From: Prinia subflava
Taxonomy: Eukaryota > Chordata > Aves > Passeriformes > Cisticolidae
Length of the DNA stretch: 64,000 nucleotides
Assembly: GCF_021018805.1 (NCBI RefSeq)
Contig: NC_086254.1
Coordinates: 27,093,300 to 27,157,299 of the forward strand
Direction of reading: 5' to 3'
Shown: positions 54,926 to 64,000 of the stretch, in pieces
Position numbering within the stretch: the stretch's first letter is position 1
Layout of the letters: every line of letters begins with the position of its first letter
Translations under genes and position numbers: made by a program
The notes under the pieces: generated by a model
Seen by the model: only the letters and a program-made list of their open reading frames with translations
What the model was told of the DNA's origin: nothing
Database searches by the model: none

Positions 54926-55761
54926 AGGAAGGGGATATTCAGTTTTGGAAGCAATCACCTTTTATTACTGCGGGCAGTGCTGGCTCTGGGAGCTGCAATG
55001 CTGAGCATGCACTGGAAAAGGCCCTCAGTGTCCATCGTGTTTAACAGGCAGGGGGAATAAAACCTGCAGAGTGTCACAAGGGACTTCATACTTTTGAGGC
55101 TGTAAAACATCTTCCTCACAGTGAGTGGCAGCTGCCAGCAGCATGCCTGGGTTTGAGGAGGGATGTCCTTGGGCAGACAGCACTCTGATGGCCACAGGTT
55201 TGCTCAGTCCTCATCCCTCATTTCCAAACCCATCACACACGGTGCAAAGGCAACTCCAGGATGGGCAAAAGGCTCGATCGCGCACAATGCAGCTTTCCAC
55301 GCTTTATTCGCTCTTCCCTCTTCATTTTATAGATGTGTTTTATGATATAGCAGCAAGGACGGGTCCCTCTCACTGATTTTAGCACAGTATTGGGAGTGGA
55401 GAGGTATTTCTGGTAGTGCCAGGCTGCCCTGATGGTGGCAGAGAGAAGGTCTAAGGGGGAAGGAGGATCCTGTGCGGGAGGACCCAGGCACAGCCTCCAT
55501 TCGCAGGCTCAGGCTGCACCAGGACAAAGCCCAGGCTTCCCTGGCCATCAGGGGTGATGGCCTCCCCTCAGGCTGGTGTCACCTAATTCCCCATGCTGGA
55601 GCTGCAGCCTTATGTAAAACTGCTGAGATTTACTGGTGCTCTGCTCTATATCAACCCCAAGCCTTTCCCTTTTCATAGCGCTGGCCTTGCTGACCTTTCA
55701 CATTTAGGATTAGGCAGAATGAAACATAAAATCTTAATTCAATTCAGATAAATTTAAATTA
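54926..55761. other. Non-genic interval, nothing recognised
   Basis: Neutral to GC-moderate DNA with short overlapping frames. Confidence 0.55.
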
Positions 55762-55820
55762 TTTTTTTACTCTCTTTCTTTGTTTCTTTCTTTTCTTTTT
55801 TCTTTTTTCTTTTTTTTTTT
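55762..55820 (+). repeat. (TTTC)n-like T-rich tract
   Basis: Pyrimidine tract of TTTC/TTTTC units decaying to long T runs. Confidence 0.9.
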
Positions 55821-55983
55821 AATACACACATCCCCAGAAGTTATCCAAGCAGAAGCAATGCCATCAAGCAAAAGCTCTCAGAAGTCATCATAGTTGTTCT
55901 GGAATGTGAAATTGTGAAATACCCACAGCTATACACTGGAAATATTACCATAGCATTTATGGACAGAGACTGCCAAGAGAGCT

Positions 55984-56062
55984 GGGCCAGATTTTTGCTG
56001 GGTTAGTCTCTAATCTCACTGAAGCCAGTGAGAAAAAGTCAAATTAAACCAGTGAGCACCTC
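55984..56062 (-). mobile_element. Possible ancient amniote interspersed repeat, reverse orientation
   Basis: GGGCCAGATTTTTGCTGG, then CTCACTGAAGCCAGTGAG, then AAATTAAACCAGTGAG recall the complement of the old repeat pattern noted at 35131-35222. The family name is uncertain. Confidence 0.33.
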
Positions 56063-56348
56063 AGCTGTAACTTGGTTGCTGTTTCCTGCATATTAACATT
56101 GGTACTAAGTCAGTAACTATTAATTAAAAAACTAAGAAAAATTTCAGATCCATCTCAGACAGGCAAAATTAATCCTCAAAATAAAATGAATTGAGGTTTG
56201 TTTCATCTGTTTAAACATCAACCTTCTCATGGCACTTACAGAGTGGATTTCATGGCTCTGTTCTTGGAACAGAAAATAGGGTGTGTTAAAAATGGGGACT
56301 TATCCGTAAAGCTGCAAAGCACAGCTTGATACACAACAAGTACATACA

Positions 56349-56700
56349 TTCTATTCTATTCTATTCTATTCTATTCTATTCTATTCTATTCTATTCTATT
56401 CTATTCTATTCTATTCTATTCTATTCTATTCTATTCTATTCTATTCTATTCTATTCTATTCTATGCCATGCCATGCCATGCCATGCCATGCCATGCCATG
56501 CCATGCCATGCCATGCCATGCTATTCTATTCTATTCTATTCTATTCTATTCTATTCTATTCTATTCTATTCTATTCTATTCTATTCTATTCTATTCTATT
56601 CTAGTCTAGTCTAGTCTAGACTAGTCTAGTCTAGTCTAGTCTAGTCTAGTCTATTCTATTCTATTCCACTCTATTCTATTCCATTCCATTCCATTCTATT
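56349..56700 (+). repeat. Compound pentanucleotide array
   Basis: About 70 pentamers in one register. CTATT units run to about 56460. One CTATG and eleven CCATG units follow (56466-56520), then sixteen CTATT (56521-56600). Ten CTAGT units come next (56601-56650), the fourth being CTAGA, and ten mixed CTATT/CCATT/CCACT units end the array. The common CTATT unit resembles the CR1 tail ATTCTATG, so the array could have been seeded there (inference). The 92-codon frame across it is an artefact of the pentamer. Confidence 0.97.
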
Positions 56701-57779
56701 CCGTTCCCCACCCTTGCCAGTGCTCCTTGCCATGTGTGCACTGAGTGGTGCAGCTCACATCTGTCATGCATGGCAGGTTTCCTCTGCTGCCTCCTCTCCT
56801 CAGGCCTGGAGCTGGTTTGTGGTTCGGTGCTTTGCATTGCTAATGATCAGCTCGTTAGATTTGATGTCTGTACAGGAGAGGAGCTCTCCGTGACTGGGGG
56901 CTGTGGGGTGTTGGACACTGGGGTGGTCTTGCAGAGGGTCCCTCTCACAGTGCTCTGAGAAGAGCATGAAAAAGCTCACACCAAAACCAAAACAGCCCAT
57001 CCCTGGCTCTTACGGGCTGCTCAGACCTTGCCAAAGGTGACTGGTGGGTTTAGCAAAGCATTTGGGCTAAGAAAGGTGGGGATGGTTGTGGCTACAGAGT
57101 TTCTGCATCTGGGAATCTCAAGCAGCTTGGTGCAATTAAGATGGGATTCACCAGTGCAGAAAAAAAGCAGAGCTTAACTTATCGTTTGCATGCCAGAAAA
57201 GCTTCAGCTTGGTTTTTCTTGTCTGTTTTCATATTCTGCAGTAGCTTACCTTGGAGAGGGCCTTGGGGGAGTGGTGGGGTGGCCCTGGGGCAGGGGTGAT
57301 GCTCAGGGTTCAGGACAGTGTTCCCCCTCATGTAGCCCTCACTCCACCCAATACTCATCTCCATGAATCCCCTGACTCCTCATTCCAACAGCAAAGGCTT
57401 TCCATGAACCCTCAGCTAGCTGGAAGTCAGGCTGGAGAATCTTGGCTGTCTTGGCCTCCTGCAGCCTTCAGGGGCTACATCTTGGCAAGAGAGGGCCAGA
57501 AGAAGCTGCTTGAGCTCCCTAAGATGCCCTCACCAAGGTATGGGCCCCAGTTACTGCTCCTCAGTGCCTGTGCAGCAGGGAATCTCATCTGCACCAGCCA
57601 GGCTGCCTTCCTTGTGGTGGGCATCAGGCAGCTGGTCGATAAAATGGAGCCTGGCCAGACATTCAGCTGGAGATGAAACTCCCTTCTGCTCTCTGCTCCT
57701 TGGAAAGTAGTATCTTCTTTTTTTTTCCCCTTCACTTGAAGCATTTCCTGTAAACCAGAAGATATATAGCTGTTTCAAA
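56701..57779. other. Non-genic interval, nothing recognised
   Basis: GC-moderate DNA. Frames of up to 141 codons (57251-57676 plus) show no recognisable product. A donor-like AAG|GTATGG near 57537 has no convincing partner. Confidence 0.5.
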
Positions 57780-58450
57780 GAGTTTTAGTACTTTTACCAG
57801 TAACTCCACGGCGCTGCTCTGAAGGAGCGAGGCGCTGCGGGTGAAGGAGTGCTTGGCAATTTAGAAGATTTAATAGAAGTCGATTTTACACTCACACACA
57901 TTAACATTCACACGGACTTGATAAGGGAAAAAAAAGCACTGTCCAGTATCCTCGCAGCTACATGATGCTGTTTGCCAAAGTCTTTAGTTATAATTAGTCA
58001 GATTAAACCCCATCCATAGATAGCTTCAACTCCATCCAGAAAAGCTACCTCACTTTCTATTTTTACAAGCCCTGCTGACAATAAGTACTCTCACATCTGA
58101 CAGGATATATTGTCTTTGCCCATTGCCTCTTATAACCTGACAGTGAAAAATGTACACTTCAGCATCCAGGGAGTCGTTTGTTACTTCTCCACTTCCTTCT
58201 AATTAATGAAAACATAAGGGAAGAAACAATAACTGGGTCTACTGTTCAGGCAGAAAATGATTATTGCTCGGATGAAATAAAAAAAAATATTTTTGGCACC
58301 TGATTGCCTCAGCAATGACATAATCAGCAGGGATTTTTACTGACTATGCAATAAAGCTGCATATAACTATAAATGCAAAATGCTTAAAGGGTTTCCCCCC
58401 CTCCTTCCTTTGCATGGAGTTACACCTACCATAAAGGCTATCTTAAAGAT
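57780..58450. promoter_or_regulatory. Long candidate conserved non-coding block
   Basis: The longest enhancer-like stretch by eye, about 670 bases. It starts with a CpG-containing patch (57805-57845), then is AT-rich and repeat-free with TAATTAGTCAGATTAA near 57990, TCTAATTAATGAAAA near 58199 and CCATAAAGG near 58430. There is no credible reading frame. Function and conservation are inferred. Confidence 0.4.
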
Positions 58451-60290
58451 GATAAAAATGAGGTGCTTTATAGACAAATGGTCTTGTTACAGAGAAGTGA
58501 GAGATTGGACCCAAAAAGCAGTCTAGCCTGGCTTCACTCAGGGAGATGTGTGGTTTGGCATGCAGCACTTAGATTGCTGTATTTGGGCCAGGGAGCATAT
58601 TTTTTATACTGGTACATGGGAAAATGATTGATACAGATGAAACCTGGAATTCAGCAGAGCACTTCCCAGGCTTTTACTGCAACAGTAGTCAATGGAGGGG
58701 CTGGGGGCCATGGGAGCTGGGGAATGCACACTCACTGACACAAAATGAGTTTCCCCGGGGGCTCTGGGGTTTCTGCTGAGAAAAGTGGGGGATTTCTCAG
58801 CCTTTTTTGGAATTTTGTTGCTTTTCATGAGCACTAAACCTGGCCAGGGCATTTCTGCTTGAGATCTACCTGTAAAACATCTCTGGGGTATCCAAACTTG
58901 TTTCAGAAATCTGATTTTTCCATTCATCATCCATTCCTTGAGACTTTTCACAGAAATGTCCTGAATATAATGACTGTCTTGACCTCCATAAATACAGGGC
59001 AGTATTTTCTCAGTTGATCAAAATTGCTGAAGTGCTGCTATTCCATTTCCCAGGAAGCAAGTTGCAGAGAGCTATTGGGATGAGAACAGATGTCTTCATT
59101 ACCCACCAGAAGTAAATGGAAAACCAGTGCAACCAAGGGAAAAGAAAGAGAACAGCAGTGATATGTTGATATTCTGGTTGTTGCTGTGTGATGCTTTATT
59201 GCCTACTCTTGAAGGAGACTATGAACAGTGCAAGATGCTATAGGACACCCAGATGCTAAAGCCAGGCCTCAAGTAACCTGTGACTGTGTTTCATCTTCAC
59301 TGCAAATCCAATCTTTGGCTTGCATCAAAGTTTCAGCAACATAACAAACTGGAAAAGTGTGATTGTTGGCTGGAGACAGTGGCCTGCAAGGATGGAGGCA
59401 TGGCTACCTATGAGTAACTCACCCAGAAGAGGTTGAAAGTCTTTTATCCTGTTAGGAAGAGGGTGGATACTCAAGTTAATAATTGTGATGCACAGCCAGA
59501 AATAATTAGAGACTGCAAGACTGGCAATCATAAATTACTTTTCTTTTAATAACATAACGAAGGCAGAGTTGCAGAGGTAATAGAAAAGTGCAGCTCAAGC
59601 AGAGAAGTTCAAATGAAAAAATCAAGGCCAAATCCATTTCTTTAATTCCTTTCTCTCACAAAGGACAATAAAATATTCACGGTTTCCAATTAACTAACTT
59701 TAACTATAGGTGATTTTTTCCACAGCTAACTCGTCCAAGGGAGAGGCAGCAATAAAATCTTAAAGGGGAGCTCCACTGCTTATTTAAATCTATTGAATAT
59801 GGCACTGGAAGGATTTCCTCCACATCTGCAGGGGGATGCTCTCACCAAGTGATGGTGGTTGTAGGCAGCAGTGGCTTTGGCAAGCTGGTTTAGGTTTGAA
59901 ATTCCATGAGAAATTCTGGATACTGGCCAGGGATGCTAATAGGGGCACCAAAAGCATTATCCTCCTGTGGGATTTCCTTGGGACACATCAAAGTGACAGT
60001 TCTGGTGTTGCTGGAGCACACTGCCAGCCTCCTGCCCAGTTTGCTCCCAGAGCTGGTGCAGGAGGCATTAACAGGCTGAACACAGGTGGCTAAACCAGCA
60101 TGGGCCAAATTACCCTGCAGTGAGGCTCTGAGTGATGTGGTGCCTTCTTTGGAAGCTGGATTTGGGAGAGATGAGCCCTGAGAGCAGCAGCCTGGAGACT
60201 GGGGCTGCTCTAGTTCAGTATGCAAAGAGCAGCAGAGTTTGGAGTGCTGAAAGCAAGATCATTGGAATCTGCTGGGTTGATGTTATCCAT
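58451..60290. other. Non-genic interval, nothing recognised
   Basis: Neutral DNA with short unrecognisable frames; AT-richer near 59540-59790. Confidence 0.5.
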
Positions 60291-60930
60291 TGCAGTGATT
60301 TTCTTTAATTACAGCAGAAGCTGAACATCCTTTTGTCTGTATAGTATGACAGACTTATTAAAATATAATGTAAAGCTTGAAATGTAACAAAAGAAGGTGA
60401 AATGATTCCTAAATCACTGTGATTCCTTCAGAAAAGAGGAAAGGCTTTGCTTCTGTGCCCAGACCTATATTGCAGAGATAATATCAGTATTTGAATTACA
60501 GTAGTATCTTAAAGTCCTGAACTCGAGGTTCAGTTATCTTGGGTGGCATCAAGAAAAAAAATTATACAACCTTTCTCATGGATATAATTAAATACAATTT
60601 AATATATTTTCCAATATGAATGTAAACATGTCTGAGCCAAAAATGGGCTCAATTTGAAGTTTACAAATAATGTAGGCTGGAGGTTCCTATGTGACTTTTT
60701 AAGTAGGAGTCTGCAATTTGTTCTACTTTAATTTGACCCATCCATCTTGATGGGTAGTCTCATTAATGCAGCACAGTTTTACATCAGAAATATCCCCTTT
60801 GAATGATATGAAGCCTAATGCATTCCTCCCACACTGGAATAAACATAATATGTGGTAAATATTACATCTAGTGATCCTTAACATAACTGATCGATCATCA
60901 GTTTTCAAAAAAAGAAACCATCATTGGGTA
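60291..60930. promoter_or_regulatory. Candidate regulatory or simply AT-rich block
   Basis: AT-rich and repeat-free, with many TATAAT/ATTAAA words and no reading frame. No paired motif stands out, so a plain AT-rich interval is equally likely. Confidence 0.2.
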
Positions 60931-62469
60931 GAAAACAGATCAGCTATTGAGCCAGGCAATTATCTCCCTCCTGAATGAGATGCTTCCTGCCAAACCAGAA
61001 AGAAATAGCTATTTGGCACACCAGTAAATGTAACTAATACCTCCAGGACATGTTGGACAAAATTCCCTGTTAATAGTGCTCCAAGGACTGGAAAAGGCTC
61101 CAGGAGCGAGGTACATGTCACATTACTGGCATGAAAATCCCTTCATGGTGGTGCAGGGCCCTGCTCTGAGCAAGGAGCTGTCACTGCTAGGAGTGGGACC
61201 TGTCAGCTTCAAGACTTCTGGGAGGACCAACAACATCCTCCAGTCCTCCCTGCCTCCATCTGGCACCTTCCTGCATGGGGAACAGGGGCAAGACACATTG
61301 CTCATGGTGGCACTGGGAAGAGAGAGGGGTGGCAGGAGCAGGCAGCAGTGGGGTTTCCATCAGGAGCTCATTCCCACTTGTCCACCTACAGCACCAGCAC
61401 CACCCATTCTGGATGGGACTGTGGTGAGGGGGAAAGGGGGTTTCACTTGCCTGGGTTTCTTTTGCAGAAATAAATGAACCCAGTGCTACCTGAGTTGGCT
61501 GTGATTGTCTTGAGGTGCTGTTCTCACCAGTGAGAGGAGAATTAATATTCTGGGGTGGGTGACTGGTTGACTGTCTCTGCAGGAATTTCAAATGCATGGT
61601 TACATTCTCCTGCCCCTTGAGATGTGGCTGCTGGGCTTGGCAACCTGCTGCTGCCTCCAGCTCCTGCTGGAGACCTCAGCCTCCAGCTAAAGGCAACATG
61701 AAAGAAGTCCTTCACCAAAATGAGATTATCAGCTGTCGCAATCCAGGTTGTTCTTTTATAAGATGTATGTCTGTTTACACCAAACCCTTTGCTGGCTACT
61801 GAAATATATCAAAGGGACACTGCCAAGGGTTTTCAGGCCATGGGCTTGACCTACCTTAAAATGCTCTTCTTAAATGTTGTAGTTCTTTAAAATCAGGATG
61901 GTTTGGTGGGGGGGAGGTTTGAGTAAACTTGCCCTTGTAAATTTGATGTCTGCAATTAAAGACACATGGCAGGGGGCGGAAAAAGTCCTGATTGAAACAG
62001 AAAGAAAAATGTTGGGTTATTTTGTTAGGGTGCATAGAATCCAGGCTTTTCTCCTTTAGCAGCTCCCAAGCCTGGTTGGCTGGAGCAGCCTGTTGCAGGA
62101 GCTGCACTGTCATCGCTGCTGAGCCTGATACACAGGCAGAGAGATTCTGGCATGAAGCTTGCTTCCATTAACATATTTTTTCTATGAATGGCACTGTTTG
62201 TCCTGCAGACTGGAAAATCCCTCTGCCTGAAAAAATGGTCTCGAGGGACCACCTCTAAAAGGGAGGGAAGATATTTATTCATCCAGGCTCACACGGTCTT
62301 GGTCCCTCTGCTGAGAATGACAACTAGCGTGACTCTGTGTGTCAGCAGAGGTCCTGGTGCAGGAACTGGGCTGAGAAATATGGGGTAATTTGAAGTTGAC
62401 ATTAAAACCTGTCACCATCTAAAACAGCAGGGAGGAAAAAAAAAAACACCACCAAAACCCCACACAACA
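60931..62469. other. Non-genic interval, nothing recognised
   Basis: GC-moderate DNA with overlapping frames of up to 136 codons on both strands (61076-61597) and no recognisable product. A pyrimidine-rich TTTCTTTTGCAG near 61457-61468 looks like an acceptor without a paired donor. Confidence 0.5.
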
Positions 62470-62800
62470 ATATTTGCTAAAAGGCAGGAGATAAAATCAC
62501 TAGATGAAATTGCTGCTTGGGAATGACCTTCTAAAAATACCTGCGGTGATCTGTCTGAGTGGCTGGAGAGCTGCGAAGCGGAGAGGTTCTGAAGCCGGGT
62601 CCTCCCCGGAGGAAGGCAATTTGCACATTACAAAAACAGTGTCCCCAAATAAATTACGGCCATAATGAGCCACAAAGACACCAGACAAAAGGAGCCCTTT
62701 CCTTGTGAACGAAGTAGCAGGAGGGTAAGCTCCAGCTCCAGCCTCAGCCAAGAGTCTGGTCGTTATCTCTCATTAGCACAAAGGTTAACGAAGAAAATAT
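62470..62800. promoter_or_regulatory. Candidate conserved non-coding block
   Basis: Mixed AT-rich and CpG-containing sequence, repeat-free, with GGCCATAATGAG near 62649 and TCTCATTAGC near 62768. It is called from texture only. Confidence 0.25.
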
Positions 62801-63139
62801 TAGGCTGGGGCTGCAGTTTGGGCAGACCCAGGCAGTTTGTCTTGGTGCAGCTTCCAGTGTGAGTCCCAGACATCCTCCCTACAACACAGGCAATGATTCA
62901 GCTGCTGCTCCACTTTTCCTGCATCCAGTGACACCTACTTGAGTTTCCCGGGGAGTTCTGTGCCGCAGGAACTTGTTTGCACTTCCCACTGCCTCCCAAC
63001 AAGGGTGACATTCCTGATGGACTCATGGCAGGGCTGCACTTCCTATTCCTCGACTAAATCCCTTTGGATTTCGCAGCCTCTTTGCTTTAGGAGCACAAAT
63101 GTGCAGCTGGGTGCAGATCACCCCACGGCCCACGTACAT
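62801..63139. other. Non-genic interval, nothing recognised
   Basis: GC-moderate DNA without repeats or credible frames. Confidence 0.5.
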
Positions 63140-63300
63140 TCTTAATTTCCAATGCATTAACAGCACACTCCAAAAGCTCCATTCCAAGACACACAATAAA
63201 AATGAATTAACTGAACAGTCATTAGGATATAATCTGGTAGCGTTAAGGTGAGTCACAATATAATTACCATTATTTCTAATGGAGTTACCATCCCATTACT
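63140..63300. promoter_or_regulatory. Candidate conserved non-coding block
   Basis: Short AT-rich block with ATGAATTAACTGAAC near 63202, GTCATTAGGATATAAT near 63219 and ATATAATTACCATTATT near 63258. The homeodomain-like density suggests an enhancer piece. Confidence 0.3.
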
Positions 63301-64000
63301 GCAGAACAACACACCTCACCCCTGCCATGGAATGGGCACACACCTCACTGCACACTCACTGTGGGACACAATTCCAGGACAAAAATCAAGGAGAGATCCA
63401 GGATTTGCTTGGAAAGTTGTAGCCCCAAGTCAGATATGTGCAGAACTCAGAGATGCTTTCAGAGGCTGGACTTACAAAATCTGGGTCTGTGCCACTGGCA
63501 TCAAAATGAGCCATTTATTGACTGCAGGGAGTTTTGGATGATGACCCTCAGGCTTCTTGGCATGGATTCCTAAAGCAGGATGGACTGGGTATTCACAATC
63601 TGTGGACATTTCACTAAATTTTGAACCTGAAAGTCGAATTTAATCACATTCATGGGAGGAATAGCAGACAGAAGGACTTTGACTTCTATTTATGCAGCAA
63701 AACATGTGGCTAAGGAAAAGACTCAGACTCCTGATGCCCCCAGAAGGAGAAGGTTGGGTCATCTGCTCTCTGCTTCAACCTCCAAGGAGACCTTTGGCTT
63801 TAGCATTGTCCTTCACACATCTGGGGTTTCTTTCTCTCAGGACTCCTGGTTTACAAAGTGATCAGTGAACTTCTCAAAATATTCATTTTTCTTCTAGTTT
63901 TGGGGCCTGTTGGCTGGTTCCTGAGGTGTTCTCAGGAATAAGGAGCAGGCAAAACCAGGAAATATAGAAAGTGACATAAATGTATTCTGCTAATGCTATA
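63301..64000. other. Non-genic interval to the window edge
   Basis: Neutral DNA with short unrecognisable frames. Nothing indicates a gene entering from the right edge. Confidence 0.5.

Noticed and set aside
56326..56604. 92-codon frame with a repeated five-residue pattern
   Set aside because: It is a direct translation of the CTATT/CCATG pentamer array and carries no evidence of selection.
1..64000. CRISPR arrays, operons, bacterial or phage genes, toxin systems
   Set aside because: No spaced direct repeats, ribosome-binding-site-led gene strings or recognisable prokaryotic proteins; repeats and CR1 content point to a vertebrate genome.
1..64000. tRNA, rRNA, U-snRNA or common microRNA genes
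   Set aside because: I looked for the tRNA T-arm pattern, 5S and U6 conserved segments and seeds of common deeply conserved microRNAs and saw none. A covariance-model scan could still find unfamiliar hairpins.

Overview
This window looks like vertebrate, most likely avian, non-coding DNA. The best evidence is three CR1 LINE 3' ends (near 27.3, 42.4 and 54.0 kb) with the CR1 terminal sequence, including ATTCTATG-like tails on two of them. Recognisable interspersed repeats are sparse: there is no Alu-, B1- or L1-like sequence, and only a few decayed MIR-like fragments and other ancient-looking fragments. Exons, if any, are not packed as in bacteria or compact genomes. I found no protein-coding gene, tRNA, rRNA or known small RNA that I can support. 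The long open frames are in GC-rich or simple-sequence DNA, overlap one another on both strands, and show no protein family I recognise.

Layout: 1-17.3 kb alternates unremarkable mixed-composition DNA with AT-rich blocks dense in homeodomain, HOX13/CDX, T-box and SOX type motifs (about 1.8-2.3, 3.6-3.9, 4.3-4.5, 7.4-7.9, 8.6-9.0, 10.0-10.7, 12.3-13.8 and 14.3-15.1 kb). At 17.3-17.9 kb there is a clear CpG island, containing a small 10-bp tandem repeat and followed by a 170-bp A-rich degenerate repeat and a G-run tract. From 18.4 to 64 kb the alternation resumes, with further candidate regulatory blocks near 19.7, 22.4, 24.9, 26.4, 33.4, 34.4, 40.0, 41.9, 47.0, 48.9, 50.7, 53.2, 54.8, 58.1, 60.5, 62.6 and 63.2 kb. 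Simple repeats include an (AT)27 tract at 51.1 kb and a 350-bp pentanucleotide array at 56.3-56.7 kb built of in-register variant blocks.

Interpretation (inference): this is either a gene desert or a very long intron beside a developmental regulator, with many candidate enhancers. Three weak hints point to transcription of the + strand: long T tracts outnumber long A tracts, there is a polypyrimidine-CAG|GTAAAA site resembling a recursive splice site at 22,935/22,936, and there are two acceptor/donor pairs that could bound exons (35,031-35,223 and 49,790-49,913). The candidate regulatory blocks are called from base composition and motifs only. I could not compare with other genomes, so conservation is untested. 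I see no previously undescribed genetic system; the observations worth following are regulatory, splicing-related and repeat-structural.
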